From the NCBI GenBank assembly GCA_031213475.1, contig JARUPZ010000013.1:1174001-1238000 (forward strand): 64,000 nucleotides of DNA, read 5' to 3'. The notes beneath the pieces were generated by a model. The model was given only the letters and a program-made list of their open reading frames with translations, ran no database searches and was not told the origin of the DNA. A program made the position numbers and the translations under genes. This stretch comes from Nereocystis luetkeana (Eukaryota > Sar > Phaeophyceae > Laminariales > Laminariaceae). Below, piece by piece: positions 13,300 through 27,800 of the stretch (positions are counted from its first letter, which is position 1; every line of letters begins with the position of its first letter).

Positions 13300-13408
13300 T
13301 TAGTACGGGGGAACCTAGTTAACAGGACCTATGGTGTACATAAAAACCTATATATTTAACCATTTTTACTAACAATATTTGGTCCTGTTAACTATGTTCC
13401 CCCCGTAA
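13300..13408 (+). mobile_element. family A MITE
   Basis: TTAGTACGGGGGAACC to GTTCCCCCCGTAA flanked by TA. Interior CATAAAAACCTATATATTT is standard for the family. Confidence 0.92.
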
Positions 13409-13796
13409 TAGTACATGGCACACAAATGGCCCATAATAGATATAGTGGCAAAGCGGTCATTCGCTCACCAAGAAGCAGTCGCTGACGGCCGCCCACAGGA
13501 AAGCCTTCACCCCACTCCTGCCTTCCTGTGGGTTAGGATCTGGCGAAATGCGGCGGAAAGGAAGAAAAGAAGAAATAAAAAAAAACGCACATGGCAGCAT
13601 CGAACGTATTCAAGCGGTAAGCGACAGCAAACAAGTTTTAAAAATTGGAAGACGAGGCAGAAAGAAAAAAAGAAAACAACAACAACACACACACAACACT
13701 GAAGCAAACATATAGCATACACACGAGGTGTGACTCAGCAGTAGTATGTACGTGACAGCATACAAGAAACCTCAAATCAAAGTATACAGCGCTTTT

Positions 13797-13965
13797 CGCG
13801 GGTCGTGACCCGACCCGTTCAAAACTTCGCGGGTCGGGTCGGGTCGGGTCGGGTCGGCTCAACACACCTCAATTTTTTGCGGGTCGGGTCCGGTCACAGC
13901 TGATCCGACCCGACCCGTGCCGACCCGACCCGTAAGGCTCACCCTGATCCGCGAAAATCCCTGCT
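13797..13965 (+). repeat. (GGGTC)n inverted satellite
   Basis: TTCGCGGGTCGGGTCGGGTC then GACCCGACCCGTGCCGACCC, GGGTC on the left arm and GACCC on the right. One of four such loci (also 24880, 27868, 44062). Confidence 0.9.
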
Positions 13966-14465
13966 AATATACTGGTACACGTCAAAACCCTTTCAGGACT
14001 GGTCAGTCCCGTGGTCCTCGATATTTTGACAGTGCTAAAAAGGGTCATATACCACAGCGGGTCCCCGATATTTTTCTCTCTCATGCTATACACCGGGTAG
14101 ATCGCCTTCTTCCATCGGTGTGGTAAAAAATGCGGTAAACTCTCCCCTCTGTGTACATGCAGCATGACGGCCTTCGTCCCACGCAGAAGAGCATGGAAAT
14201 TACCGGGGACTGGATCGGCGTCGACGGCCCCCCACGTGAAGGGGAAAAAAAAAAAAACTGTGCCACATTGTCCACGAAGTTATGGACCATTTGTGTTGGA
14301 AAAAAAAAAAAAACTACTTTCGGTCCTTCCAATATCGGACGTGGTACCTCTCACGCTGTCCCCGGCTACGAAACGGCATTCGGACTACAGACGGACGGGC
14401 TAGCATTCCTCGCACTTCGGAGTATAGAGAGGTGTTGGCTGTTCGCAGTGGCGGGTACAGTATTT

Positions 14466-14552
14466 CAACCCTTTTAGTGCTGCGGTGCCGACTAGGGGAC
14501 AAACCCCTCTAGTTCCAAGTGATTTGTCCCAAAAACCGGACTGCAATGCTAT
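14466..14552 (+). mobile_element. family B foldback element (diverged)
   Basis: CCCTTTTAGTGCTGCGGTGC … AAACCGGACTGCAATGCTA. Family B is almost entirely palindromic: CTGCAGTCCCGTTTTGGGGA toward a centre and its complement out. Confidence 0.8.
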
Positions 14553-14555
14553 TAC

Positions 14556-14690
14556 GGGGGGGGTGTACTCAATAGGAGAGATGTACTCGATCTCATGCAT
14601 GGCCGTAGTCGTATGGCCATACATAGAACCTCGCATCCCTACAATGCCGGGACGAAGCATGTCGGGTTTTCACCGACCAGGCAGACATTA
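14556..14690 (-). repeat. family C 3' fragment, reverse
   Basis: G run, TGTACTCAATAGGAGAGATG, GCATGGCCGTAGTCGTATGG, CATCCCTACAATGCCGGGAC, TTTTCACCGACCAGGCAGAC. Confidence 0.88.
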
Positions 14691-14808
14691 CGAAGGGGGG
14701 GGGGGGGGGGGGGGGCATAGTAAGTAGGACCCATGGTAGACATAAAAACCTATATATTTCCTGTGTTTACTCACAATATTTGGTCCTATTTATTATGGCC
14801 CCCCGAAA
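14691..14808 (+). mobile_element. family A MITE with expanded G run at its left end
   Basis: The left end is CGAA followed by about 21 G, then CATAGTAAGTAGGACC. The right end is GGCCCCCCGAAAATA. It follows directly on a family C fragment. Confidence 0.85.
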
Positions 14809-15009
14809 ATAAACGGGCCAAGAGAGGGGTGAGTGGACCCTCTCTTAGACCCGAACCTCTCTTATACCGGAATATGTAAGGTGTACCTCTTAGTATGCCC
14901 GTGTCAAGCCATTTGACGGACTTTGAACCAGGGTTTATCTTGAACCGATAGCTCTTAAACCGTGATATGTTAGAGTGGGGGTCACGGTTTAGGAGAAGGG
15001 TGCGTCCTA

Positions 15010-15099
15010 TCCCTTTTAGCACCGCAGTCCCGTTTTGGGGACAAAACACTTGGGATTAGAGTGGTTTGTCCCCAAAACGGGACCGCGGTGCTAAAAGCG
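15010..15099 (+). mobile_element. family B foldback element
   Basis: CCCTTTTAGCACCGCAGTCC … GGGACCGCGGTGCTAAAAG, near-perfect inverted repeat. Confidence 0.9.
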
Positions 15100-15728
15100 A
15101 AATTGTCTTGAAAATGATGTCTTAGAACCGGAATTGATATTGTATACCTGGTAGCTTTTAGTACGTCGGTGCCAAGCTATTTGGTTTCGTACATATTAAG
15201 CCAGTACTTGGTACGTATTTGTCCTGAAACCGATCGCGCTTGAAAACAAAGAAAAAAATCCTTTAACAGGTGTTGCGTGGCTTCGGAGACCTAGATGTGT
15301 GTAGGAAAGCTCGCGGGAAGTTACCGAAAATCCAGCTGTAATGGACAGGGCTTGAGCACCATCAACCATTTATCGAACGCTTATCATAACGCTATCTCGT
15401 ATATCCCTATACGGCAAACACTCAAGCCAGGCTTCTCTATTCAGCAACCGACTGAACCAGAAACCACAGAAACACAAAAAACACGGAAATACACACCCAA
15501 CACAACAATACAAACACACACACGAAACGCAAACCACCGAAACTACAGCAGTAGAAAGAAAAAAAAACATACACACATACACGAAAAAAAAAAAAAAACT
15601 GACGCCTCCCCCTCCCCCCCGAGAAAAAAACACACACACACACGAAAAGAGCTTTGAAAAAACAACCCCCCAAAATATGCCAGGCAGGAAACATACCAGG
15701 CAGAAAACCACAGGGAACCGTTGCTTAC

Positions 15729-15861
15729 CGAAAGGACCGAGATGCTCCACCCGTTCGACGATGGGCGGAGCCGGGGGGGGCGTAGGAGGGTCCACCGGAG
15801 GCTCTCGATAGTCTGACGTGCTCAGAGAATGGGAAATCGACAGAAGAGCTGCCCGCGTTTC
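15729..15861 (-). CDS. CLU: CLU exon u: last exon recognised, proline-rich
   Basis: 133 nt, phase 0 to 1. The acceptor is an 18-nt CT repeat followed by TTTCAG/GAA, and the donor is TTCG/GTAAGC. The peptide ETRAALLSISHSLSTSDYRE continues PPVDPPTPPPAPPIVERVEH and LGPF. DDK/ETRAALL completes the helix of exon t, then a Pro-rich linker follows. I found no convincing continuation in 1-15728, so the next exon may be small, or may lie outside the window. Confidence 0.88.
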
Positions 15862-18800
15862 CTGAAAGAGAGAGAGAGAGAGAAGAGTAAAACGATTACT
15901 GAAAGGGTGCACAGAGTACAGTAACAAATATGCGAATACGGCATAATCTGACTATTGATAGTAGCCCGAAACAAAATGGAAGATGGAAGGACCCCGGGGC
16001 AGCAGAAAATTTCCAAGTATTCTTATCCATCCCGGAGAACGAAAGACGTATCGAAAAAAACGAGAGAAAACAAAACAAAAATGTGTTCGGCAAAGGTATA
16101 TCGGCACCCGCAGTCTTTTGGGTGGGCGTACTGAACCTTACTGGGGTGTTCGGCGGAGTAATGGGGCCGTACCGAACCTTACTCAAGACTTCGGTAGGAT
16201 ATCCGCCGCGGAAATAACCCCGGTATACTCTGGTAGGTAACCCTGCCGAAACGAAAAAAATGGTCCCGAGTCCGAGGTGCGCTCCCGTACCTTGTCATCC
16301 GGAAGCGACTGGTACGCCGTCATGAAGTACTGCTGAGCCTGCCAGTGCAGCCGCTTCACGATGCGCTTGTCGGGGCTGCCTTTCTTCTGCAGCCTTTGCG
16401 CCTGAGAGGGGTGTGTCGCCGTTGCCGTTCGCGTCAGCGTTGGCGTTAACGTTAGTGCTTGTGATAGCCTTAGCTTTCGTGACGGCGTCAATATCTGCGC
16501 TGTATATAACGCTAGCGGCAGCGTTATCGCTAGTGTTATAGCACCATAAATAGCGTCGGCGTCAGCTTCAGTATTGTCGTCGGCGATGGCCTTGGCGTTG
16601 ACGTTAGCGTCGGTGACAGCGTTAGTGTTTGTGCTAGCGTTAACGTCGGCGTCGAAACGTAACGGTAGGGTCAGCCTTAGTGTCAGCGTTAGCGTTCGCC
16701 CCATCGGTTAGCGTCAGCGTTAGCGTCGGCGTTAGCGTTAGCGCTAGTGTTAGCGTCAGCCATGGCGTCAGCGTTGGCGTCAGTATTAGCGTTAACCTTA
16801 GCGCCGGCATTAGCGTCAGTGTTAGCGATGGCGTCAGCGTTAGCCTTGGCTTCGGCGTCAGCGATGGCATTAGCGTTGGCCTCAAGTGACAGCGTCAGTG
16901 ATAGCGTCAGGGCTAGCGTCAGGGTTAGCGTCAGGGTTAGCGCCAGGGTTAGCGTCAGTGTTGGCGTCAGTGCTCACGTTAGCGTCAGCTTTGGCAGCGT
17001 TTGCCTCAGCGTTAGCGATAGTATCAGTCTTGACGTCAGCGTTAGCGTTGGTGTTGGCGCTAGAGGTAGCCTGATACCGACATATCGTGGCAGAGCTGGT
17101 GCCATATTGTCTGAGCTCCTCACATAAAGAGCTCAACATCTCACCCGAAAGACGACTTCGAGGAAGTTTCTTCGCTCACCGCTACCAAAATTTCCGTGTG
17201 CTAACAGTCCTAAAATAAATAATCGTTTACGACAGTAGAGAAAAGTATCGTAGAAGCCGGTATGCTATTAATTACTGCTCATTGCGGAACTCAATCGATT
17301 ATGTGACATTGAACAAAAAACGGCGTGTACATCTATCGTGACATCGCTCACAAGCAAGCGAGGACCGAAAAAGCAAGCACAAGCAAGCGAGGACCGAAAA
17401 AAATGAAAAATAAAAAATGATCTGATGGCGGACAGCACGTACGTACTACCCTGTTACGAGATACAACAACCGTTTAGCTAGATTGAATAATGACATACGA
17501 ACGATCCTTACATTTGGAGACGGGTAATATGCAGTAGGTACCACTACCCCCACCTACTTTTGGGAACACAAGGGAGGGAGGAAAAGGGAAACAAGTTTTT
17601 TCGGCACGAACGGAGCGGAGCGGAACCGTACCTGCATCGACAGCATCACCCCTCCCCCGTAGTCCAAGATGTGCATGTACTGTCGCGTCGTGAGAGCGTT
17701 CAGCAGGGTAGAAGGGACGGGCGGGGAAAACCGGAACGGTGTTATCGACGCTCGAACCGTGGCGTAACCGCCATGTAACCGTTTTGCAGCTGTCATGTGC
17801 CTGTCGTGTAACTGTCGGATAACAGTCATGTAACCGTCACATACCGGTCGCGTAACCGCCACTTAACAACCACGAAACCGCCGTGTAACCGTCACGCCAC
17901 CGCAATGCAACGCCACGTATCCGTCACGTGACCGTCGTGTAACCGTGACGTAACCCCGCCACGAAGCCTTGTGTAACCGTGCTGCAACCGCAACGGCAAC
18001 CGTAACGGTAACCGCCAATAAACCGTCACGTATCCGCAATGACCCCTAGCGTGCATGTTTATTTGGGTTGGATCTGTACTATTAATACGCAGATCCTGCA
18101 CAGACCTCTCACAACGGCACGTAAGGAACTGAATGGTTTATCTGTAGATGATGTATCTGTAGATGATCTAGATGACTTATCTGAAAATGAACTAGATGAT
18201 CCATCCGTAGATGAGCTAGATGATATATCTGTAGATGATCTAGATGATATGATGTAGATGGCCCATCTGTAGATGACCTAGATTGTCCTAATGTAGACGA
18301 TCTATCCGACGTGTGCCACTCTCAACCATATCGAGGGAGGAGAGTATATACCAGATCGCGCCACACTTCCCTAGCCGGCCACGGAAAGCACCGGGCCGGT
18401 ATTTTAACGGGTTTCTTTCGTCCGTTGGATGCCCCACCAACTGGCAGAAACCGGCACATCATTTCACAGCGCCCGCCAGAAGGAAAAAAAAAACACAACC
18501 ATGACAAAACAACACAACACTTCCACCACCACGACCACGACCACCACAACAAATCAACATCCCTAACCGCCCCCCCTAGCACAGCCCTCAACTCTCATCA
18601 CCGCAACCACTGCCATAATCCAACACCAGTAACACCAACCACGACACAAACAACACCAACAGCAACAACACCGATGGCAAGCACCCCCTCCCCCCGCCAA
18701 ATCCATCACCCCCGCCACTATTATCACTCGTACCACGACCATCGCTGTTCTTCCCACTACCACGCCATGGTCAGTTTTTACTCACCCGGACGATGGGCCG

Positions 18801-21800
18801 AATCTCCTGGATGTCCGCCACCGCGAACATGAAGCCCTTGGGGTTGTTGTCCTTTTCGAACTGCCTCTCCGCCTCATGGATCAGAACCAATCCCTGACAA
18901 GAGGGAAAGGCGGGGGGGGGAGGAGGAGGAGGGGGAAAGACACGTTTCAGTTGTACTTCAATCGAGCAATCAAGCAATTGAGCGATCGATCAGTTTGCCA
19001 AAGCAAGCAGTCAACTATGTAATCAATCAGCCCATGAATGAACAAAAGCAAATCACTAGTCACTCGATCACCAGCTTACGCATGCCAGGTGAAACTCATG
19101 ATCGATCACTCGACCAACTGACCAATAAACCACTTGTTCAACCAATCCGTCTATCAACCAACCAACTAATCAATGAATCAATCTTTGAAGCTGTGAGTCG
19201 CCACGATATCACGAATCATCACAAGGAATGGGTGTCGTTGGGCAACAAACTGATTTTACGAAAATGGCTGGGGGGGCAGTCAGCTGATGGCCAGCCAGCT
19301 TGACTTGCCGACCAAGACCAGGCGGGTGAAACGAACCCAATCAGCCTCCCCCCCCCCGGTCAAGGGGGACCTACCCCACAAAGGAATAATTTTAACCTTT
19401 TTAGAACTGCAGTCTCATTTTGGGGATAAACCACTCAAATTTCAAGTAATTTCTCCCCATAACGGGACTGCGGTCATAAAAGGGTTAACCCTGCATTTAA
19501 CAATCCTTCCTATACATATGGAAACCCCCTATACTAACCATCAAAGAGATCACCAACCAGCCAACCAAACAATCATACTTGTACCTGCATCTCAGTGAGC
19601 TTCAAGACGCAGGTCTTGTGGACATTCGGCTTTTCGGCCATGACCTCCAAGAGACTTCTCCTCTCCACGTGAGTCAGGGCCCCCACCCCGAACCTCTGGA
19701 GCACGCCCTTCACCACCTGCATGAAAAAACAAACATACATACGTACCCGGTACATGGATTTACATAAATAAAATGGAAACTACCAGCCTACGTGCAAGGA
19801 AGGGCACACGAAAGAAAAAAACAACGAAACATTGACAAGTTTTCCACGGAGTTTATTTACACGGTGGGGTGTGAGTGTTCCAAAACGAAGATGGGAAAAA
19901 AAACAAATGTGAAGACACTCCACCCCCACTGGCTTTTTTTTCACGCCGACCTGTTTTGAGGAGTGGAGGAGCGTAGAATCGTTATTTTTTATCCGCATAC
20001 CCTCCATTCCTCGTACCAGGCAAACAAAAACTTAGCTGGTGCCGTATACAGCAGTAGCGCCTTGACGCAAAAAAAAAAAAAAAACTCGAGCAAGGCGAAT
20101 GAGGCAAGAATATTGTGACGGGTGGATGCCGGCGAACGACACTAAAGGATGGCGCACGAATTAACGCTACGGAAATGAACGAAGCAAGAACAGAAAAATA
20201 CAACCGAAAGGAACGAGAGTATAGTGATTCCCAAAACAAAAAAGGAAAGCGAAACACCACTTCGAGGAAAGAGGAAAAGAGAGAGATCGAGAGCACACAC
20301 ACATAAAGTACACCGAAGATGAGAGACCGAGAGCGTAATACCAAACACTCATCTCGAAAAAAAGATCGAGAGTATGCACAGAGGGGGGTATATATAGAGG
20401 TGCAAGAAAGTGTACATAGAGATAGAGGGAGAACCAAGCAGAGAGGCACATGTATACATCCCGCTGCTCGTAGAGTAACCGAGAGCCCAGGGACACAATC
20501 CGTCCCCCTACTCCTACAGCAGCCGTGGGCGGCCGGTCATCCCCACCTCGTCCTCCCAAAACCGCTTGGAGTTCGAGTGAGCTCCGGTGACCAGGTTCAA
20601 GAACTCCACCACTGCCAAATCCCATCCCCACGGCCGCCGAAAGGAGTTCCATGTCAACGGCACGGTGCACAGCGAGGCATTCGCAGGGGGGGGGCGGGGG
20701 TACACGTGCATCAATCAGTCCATTGTTGGGTTCACCGAGGGGATTTTTGTGTACCTCTGTGAACACAAACAGCGTGCGTGTCTTCTCTTTCGGGGGCCTC
20801 TGGAGTGCGCGTATTTGTTCCCCCATCCAATGCGCGTACCTTTTTGACGGCACTGCCCTTTTCGAACCTTCTTCCATCCAGATCTACCTAGAACATGCGC
20901 ATCTATCCACCTGAGAGGTTGTGATATGTGCTGTTTTATATCAATGTATGCCTGGTACACAAGGTTCCTTTCTCGGGAGTTACGTATGGCCACAAACCGA
21001 AAAGGGAAACACAGCAGGCGTTCGTTTGTGCCTCGTGTCAGCTTCGTACTCTAGCAGCCACCGGGCGAAGACCGAACAACATAAAAAAACAAAAATGAAA
21101 AAAAGAACAAGAAGAAAAAAAAACTCTCGAAAGCTAAAACAGAAAAGTGGGTACCTACCGCTCGCCGGGCAAAGTAACACCGACCAGCCCAAACGAACTT
21201 AAAATAGTCAGTTTCCAACAAAAAAATATCCCTCGGAGTACGTACTCTTTCATTCCAGAGTTTTTGGAACCTCTCCTTTGAGATCGGAGTCATTATTTTA
21301 GCGATGAGTTAATGGGAGAACGCAATCAAAGTTCCGCATCTACTCAAGGGTATACCCAACACCCTACACCCGGATCTTCCGGATCTACCGTGAACTAAAA
21401 GCATACATAATATCTCCTTCCGTATCTTGTTCCCTCTATGCGGGGGGGCGCGGGGGGGAAGGAGACGAAAATCGTGCGACCTATCCAGTGACTTCCTACG
21501 TCTTCTTCACACGGTCAAATATCCAGCGTCCAATCCGGGCTCACCAAGCATCCGCATGCCCTGTTCGCTTGTGGACCTCTCGGCCTTCATCCACTTGCGC
21601 TGGAAAGATCTGAGGATGTTCTTCAGGGTCCGCGCCACCATCTCTGTGAGCATCATATCTCGCAGTATGCTTTTTCCATACACGAGGTAACGGTAGAGAG
21701 GCGCGGAGAGGGAGGGGGGGGGGAGGGGGGGCATTCGCGGTTAAATATCCAAAAGACGCGCCATCTCATGTACCACCCTGGCCGTACGTATAGTATACCT

Positions 21801-24800
21801 TTGGATTACGGTGTCAACACCAAACGGTGATTACAATTCCGCCCATCTATTCCATATTCCAAGACAACAACGGTATACCCATCAGGCAGGTCATGGATTC
21901 CCGCCCACAGTACAGTATTGCGGGGGACCATAGTAAATAGGACCTACGTATGACACAAAAACCTATATATTTACCCATTTTTACAAACAATATTTGGTCC
22001 TGTTTACCGTGGTCCCCCGCAATAGGTGGTCCCTCGTAGTGCCGGCTGAGGAGTGTTACTGCCGGCTGCCCACTATAGACAGCGCCTGCAGAATCGCTTG
22101 GCACAGATGAGACTATGGCCAGTGTGGTGGTGTGCTATTAATAGTGCCGGTCCCTCTGTATAGTGCCTGTATTGCTGGCTGGCGCGTACAGACCCTACAG
22201 AGGGGCACCACGGTTTACGGGCTCGTCTTTTTATGTCTCGCCTTCTTCGAATGTACGCGCATGTACTCTATACTCTATACCATGGGTATTGTCCCGGTAT
22301 TCATTTGGTTCCAATTGATATGGGATGGTCATACCACATCTCGCTGGTACCGTTCGCTAGCGTGCAGCCAGGTAGTGCTGCGGTGGTGCGCGTACCATGA
22401 TGATGCGCCTGTTTTTTATTTTCTTCCCCAAGATAACCTCCTTTTTAGCCAGTCTTGTGTACCACGGCGCTAAATGTAAGGGAGACCAGCTGGGGTGAGA
22501 GCATCGTCATCATCGCCACCACAGCCACCGCTACCACCACCACCACCACCGCCGCCGCCACCCCAATCCTACACGGCACAGTACACCCTCACCCCTTCTT
22601 GTGGTCCTTGTCGTCAATCGTAGACCTTACTTGCCCCAGATGTCGGATGTTCACGCCGCACCTGTCCCCCAAAGACGATGCACACCGCACCATCACGACC
22701 ACGCCGAGCCGAATCACAAAGAAACACGAGAACGGAAGGAGGGAGGGGGCGGGAGACAGAACACGCGAGAGGAAGGGCGGGGGGGGGGGGGCAAAGAAAC
22801 ACGCCATGGAGAGAGGAGGGGAGGGGAGGCGCGGGGGAGCAAGACGCCGTGCGTGAAACGTCTGGAGCATGGATGCGGTGCGAAACGGAACATGCCGAAA
22901 CGATCGGTCGAACCGTCGAACCGATACTACAGCGCGGACATGCATCGACTAAAATCATCACCTACCGGTACCAGGTACGACATAAATATTAACAAGGGTA
23001 AGGAAAACACCACCAACCACACCCCCACCACCACCACCACCCACTACCAAAAGCAACCCTAACCCTTGCATCACCAGAAGGCCCCACCACTTGTTGAACT
23101 CCCCCCCCCCCCCCCCCCCCGCCCACCCGGTGGCGCCCCGCGCTTGGTGCAAGCAATGCCCGCCGGGTCGGTAAAAACCCTACGTACTCTTTCCCGGCAT
23201 TGTAGGGAGGAGGGTCTCTATGGTCATACGACTGCGGCCATGCCCGGCATGAGTACACCCCGCCCCCCGCCGGTGGCCACAGACGGGGAGACAGGAAGGG
23301 GATGAGATGAGCAAAACGAATCTATGCAAAACGTGGCAAAATAATACCGCGCGGCCAAAACTTTTGGAGGCGTTTCTAAACAGGGTGCTTCATCTCGAGG
23401 AAGGGACGCACGTTCAAGGCGGGCTACGGATGATTACGCCCCCTTCAACCCCCCCCAAAATCAGCCCATTCGACGCTGCCATCCATATGCAATAAAACCC
23501 GCCTGACAAGCGGTTCTTCGGAAGATGCAGGTCACCCTCCATGCGAATCGCTCAAAACCTCACGGCGCTTTGCGCTCGGTGCAAGGAGTGTGTGTCTGAT
23601 CGGTGGAAACCCGACAAGCCCCGTCCCGTGTGGGGACGCGAGGGTCTATGGTAATACGACTGCGGTCCTGCATGACATGAGCACACCCCTCCTCCCTACC
23701 GCACTGTAGAGGCATGACTCTCTCCTATACCGCACTGTAGAGGCATGACTCTCTCCCCTACCGCACTGTAGAGGCATGACTCTCTCCTACATCGCACTGT
23801 AAAGTAAGGACTCCCTCCTGTACCGCACTGTGACTCTCTCCTGTACCGCATTATAGAGGCATGACTCTCTCCCCTACCGCACTGTAGTGGCATGGCTTGA
23901 GTAACACTCCCCGCCCCCTCACCTGTGCAACTCGATGGGGAGGTCGAGCGAGCCATGCACCGTCTCTTGCAACGCCGACAGCCTCTCCGCCACCATCGGC
24001 ACCACGTTCTCGATCAGTATCTCTGTCGCATGGTGCACCTAAAAAAAAAAAAAAAAAGCGACAACAACAACAACAAAAGCGGAACGTACCAACATAGTCG
24101 TGAAGATGAGCGGGGCATACAGAAAAAAAGAAACAAAAGAGCGGTATATACGTACTGTGCGTACTCAGCACACAGTCGTGAACGTCAGTGGGGCACACAG
24201 CAGTCGGGCATCTGCTTAAAAACCATCCATCCGGTTCAAAACTGTCCGGTAGATGATACCAGGTCAACAGGTTCGTCACGACAAGTACACTCTTGGAATA
24301 TAGGACGAGATACATTTCCAAGTAAAATAGTGAAAGGAAAGACCCATGTGAAGAGCTAAAAGACCAGGTAAATGGCGTTTTTCACGGGGTGGTGTTAAAG
24401 ATGGGTATCCCTGGTTTTTTTCTAAGGCACCGCGTTCTGAAAAAAAAAAAAAAAAACTCTGTCGCATCACGCACATGCAACAGAAAAAAAAAAAAAAAAT
24501 CTCATCACTACAGTCAGTACCATGCCCAAAATATGTGACATGACTTTGCAAGTATATATTACGGGGGACTATAGTTAATAGGACCTACGGTATACATGAA
24601 AACCTATATATTTAACCATTTTTGCGAACATTATTTGGTCCTATTAACTATGGTCCCCCGTTATAGTTGCTGCATGCGGCATTCATGGCTGACGAAAAAA
24701 CGTACATAAGGGCGGCTTTGTTTGAGTAAAAGCCTGTACGTGCTCGTGAAGGTGGGTGGGCCTTAAGGCAAAAGGCATCCCGTTCAAAACAAATCTATCT

Positions 24801-27800
24801 CCGTTGGGTCATGCGCATACAAACAGAGAAAAAAGCGGTATAGTCGTGAGGGTGGGGGTGGGTCAGGAGGTTTTCAAAATATCACGGGTCGGACCAGGAT
24901 ACCCTGACCCTGACCCGACCCGACCCGACCCGACCCGACCCGACCCGCGAGGTTTGACTTGACCCCTGGAAAAAAAAAAAAAAAACTGATATACACCAGG
25001 TACTATATATTATAAACCTGCATGCCCGACCCGACCCGATCCGACCCGCGAGGTTTGGCCTGACCCGTGAACCCTGATATATACCAGCACAAAACCTGCA
25101 CACAGCTCGCCTCTTGGTTCCGAATGGAACGATCGGGGTCGTCCTTGCAAAACCCGCTGAGCGCATCCGGGGAAAGGGGCATGTGCGGCCAGTCCGCCGT
25201 TGTGCTTTCCGGGGCGCCTTCCTGCCGCCCCGCACCCCTAACCAAGCAGTCCCGTCCCTCGCTCAACGTCTGGAGAGATACGGAAGGGGGGTGCATGTGT
25301 ACCGGCGGAATATCAATGCGTCGCCGGTCGTATACACCTGGCACCTCGCATGAGAATCGACTGTCGAAATATCGAAATCGCACCAATTTCACTTTTTTCG
25401 TGTTTCGCTAGTCGGTATCGTATACATATATCGAAATCCGTGAGTATCGTTCGATACCCACCACTGTAAATATTTACTCAGGTACCAGGGGTAGGATTTT
25501 TTCGTTGAACTCATGTATATCGGTACCTCATGTCTCGAACGCCATCGTCGTTGTCGGTATTGCATTTATCGAACTCCACTAACACAATATATCGGTATCG
25601 CATGCGCCAGATATGGAAGTATCGAACTACATTATCGTTTGATATCCTGCACTATTTAATTTTTCGTTGAATTTATGTAGATCGGTATCGGTATCGTATG
25701 TCTCGAAGTCCAGTATCGTTATCGGCATTGAAACCCATTCACGATATATCGGTATCGTATGTATCGAAGCCCATAAACGATATCGGTATCGCGTATATCG
25801 AACTCCAATATCGTGATCGGTATCGGTGTCGAACTCCATTATCGTTATGGGTATCGGACTCCAGGGTCGCTATCGCTATCGGTATCGAACATCGTCATGT
25901 ATCGGTATTGCATGTGCCATTGTCGTTGTCGGTATCGGCATCGAATTCCACTATCGTTATTGCTATCGCGTATATCGAACTCCAATATCGTGATCGGTAT
26001 CGGTGTCGAACTCCGTTATCGTTATCGGTATCGGACTCCAGGGTCGCTATCGGTATCGGTATCGAACTCCAATATCGTCATGTATCGGTATTGCATGTTC
26101 CATTGTCATTGTCGGTATCGGCATCGAATTCCACTATCGTTATCGGTATCGGCATCGAATTCCACTATCGTTATATCGGTATGTATCGCACTCCATTATC
26201 GTTGTACCTGGTATATCGGTATCCACCACCTACTAAACCTATCATACCTGCTCGGCCGGAGCAGGGTAAAACCTGTAAGACATGTTAGCACTGCTGTTTT
26301 GCTCCAACCATATCCCTCTTGGTCCGGCCCGCCCGCTCGCTCCACCTGAAAACAACACACGCCGAGCCCACCCAGCAATTAATGATTTGGATACTAGTTA
26401 AAACGCTTCGCCCCCGCCAAAACATCACCAACAGCAGTATATGCCAGCTACCAGGCACCTGATACATCCGAGGGTTGGTTGAAAATCAATTTCACGACTA
26501 CTGCAGAGGAGACGTCATCACCAACTGTTGTAGATAATTTAGCACCTCATCTGCCGCTGCGGGATGTTGTATGTGCGGGGGGAAACCTTCAAGGTACAGC
26601 CCCAACCAAGGAAACACGCACTATTAACATTAATATACACGGATACTCTCTGCACGAGGCCGTATCAAACCCGTACTCGCAATACGCACGATCGAGTTAT
26701 CGAGTTCACACACAACTTGCAACTATGAGTTTCGACCAAAATCTTCGACATCACAGCTGTTTTCAATGTTGATTTCGAAGACATATCGATCATGCGGAGA
26801 CTACACGGGTCCCCCCCCCCGCCACATGAGGCGAAACATTTGAACCGAATCATGGAAGTGGGGATCGATGAATCTCTGCCCGAGGTGTGAATCCTTTGTT
26901 TTTGCAGTCCAGCCGACGACGCCAATGTGGGGCGGACGCCCCGGGGAGGTCCCTCCCTGCTGTGTCTGTTGTTGGTCGGTGTGTATCTCGGGTCTACAGT
27001 GCACGGAGCGAAGTGACAGACACATACTGGATGTGTCCTTGGCTTGTGTACAATGAGGCAGGACTATTCAGGGGGAAGGGAACGTGATATCCACAACCCA
27101 CAACTCGGGGGCACGATCATCATGTGGAACCACGACTTAGCCTTACTGGTGTGCAACCCAAGGTCGTGCAAAAGAAGGCATGGCAAGACAAGACCACCGA
27201 CACAAGACGAGACGAGACGAGACATGGTGAAGCAAGACAAAACAGGACAAGAACATGCGAGGCGAGGCCAAGGCAAGGCCAAGGCAAGACAAGACAAGAC
27301 GAGGCAAGACAAAACGAGGCAAGACAATGCCTACATGAGACAAAAACAAGACAACAAACAAAGGAAAAAGACACAGAACAAGACAAGACAATCACAACAA
27401 ACACAAACGCAAGGAAACCTCAACACAACGTAACGCATCCCAAGGACGGAGACAAAAACAAGATGACAGACATAAAGACAAGACAAGACTCAAGACAAAA
27501 AAAGTACATAAAACAAAAAAACGGGGAAGCGCCGACAATTGCCGAACGCAGGTGCGTACCAACAGTATCGGGCGGTACCACGAACAACAGAGCACGGGGG
27601 TGCGTGCATAGGTACCTAACACATACCTGCGCCGTTTCCCATGTTGCGATCGCTCTCTCTCGCGATCAAACTTCCCCGCCTCTCCATGCCCGGCTCCTAC
27701 CTCGACCGATCGCAAACGAAGAGAATAGAGCGAACCGAAAAAAAAAAAACGGGGACGGACCGGGGGAGCAAAACAAAACAAACGACCGAAGAGGCAAACG

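Noticed and set aside
16430..17130. Long open frames of Ser-Val, Ala-Leu and Thr-Leu-Pro repeats on both strands
   Set aside because: Artefact of a 6-bp satellite without stop codons.
18130..18260. Acidic Asp/Leu-rich peptide (SVDDLDDLSENELDD) as a coding sequence
   Set aside because: Translation of a 15-bp tandem repeat that recurs elsewhere in other frames.
21051..21293. Minus-strand frame with KLWNERVRTPRDIFLLETDYFK as a possible CLU exon
   Set aside because: It falls between exons o and p, which join in perfect phase without it, and the FW.E motif is already supplied by exon p.
23690..23905. Regular 29-30 bp repeats resembling a CRISPR array (also the 7090-7770 array)
   Set aside because: Units abut with no unique spacers and the host is a eukaryote with spliced genes.
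26734..26889. Plus-strand peptide-like stretch (DFEDISIMRRLHGS) as an exon or nested gene
   Set aside because: No start codon, no convincing splice sites, opposite strand to the CLU gene, and no family match.
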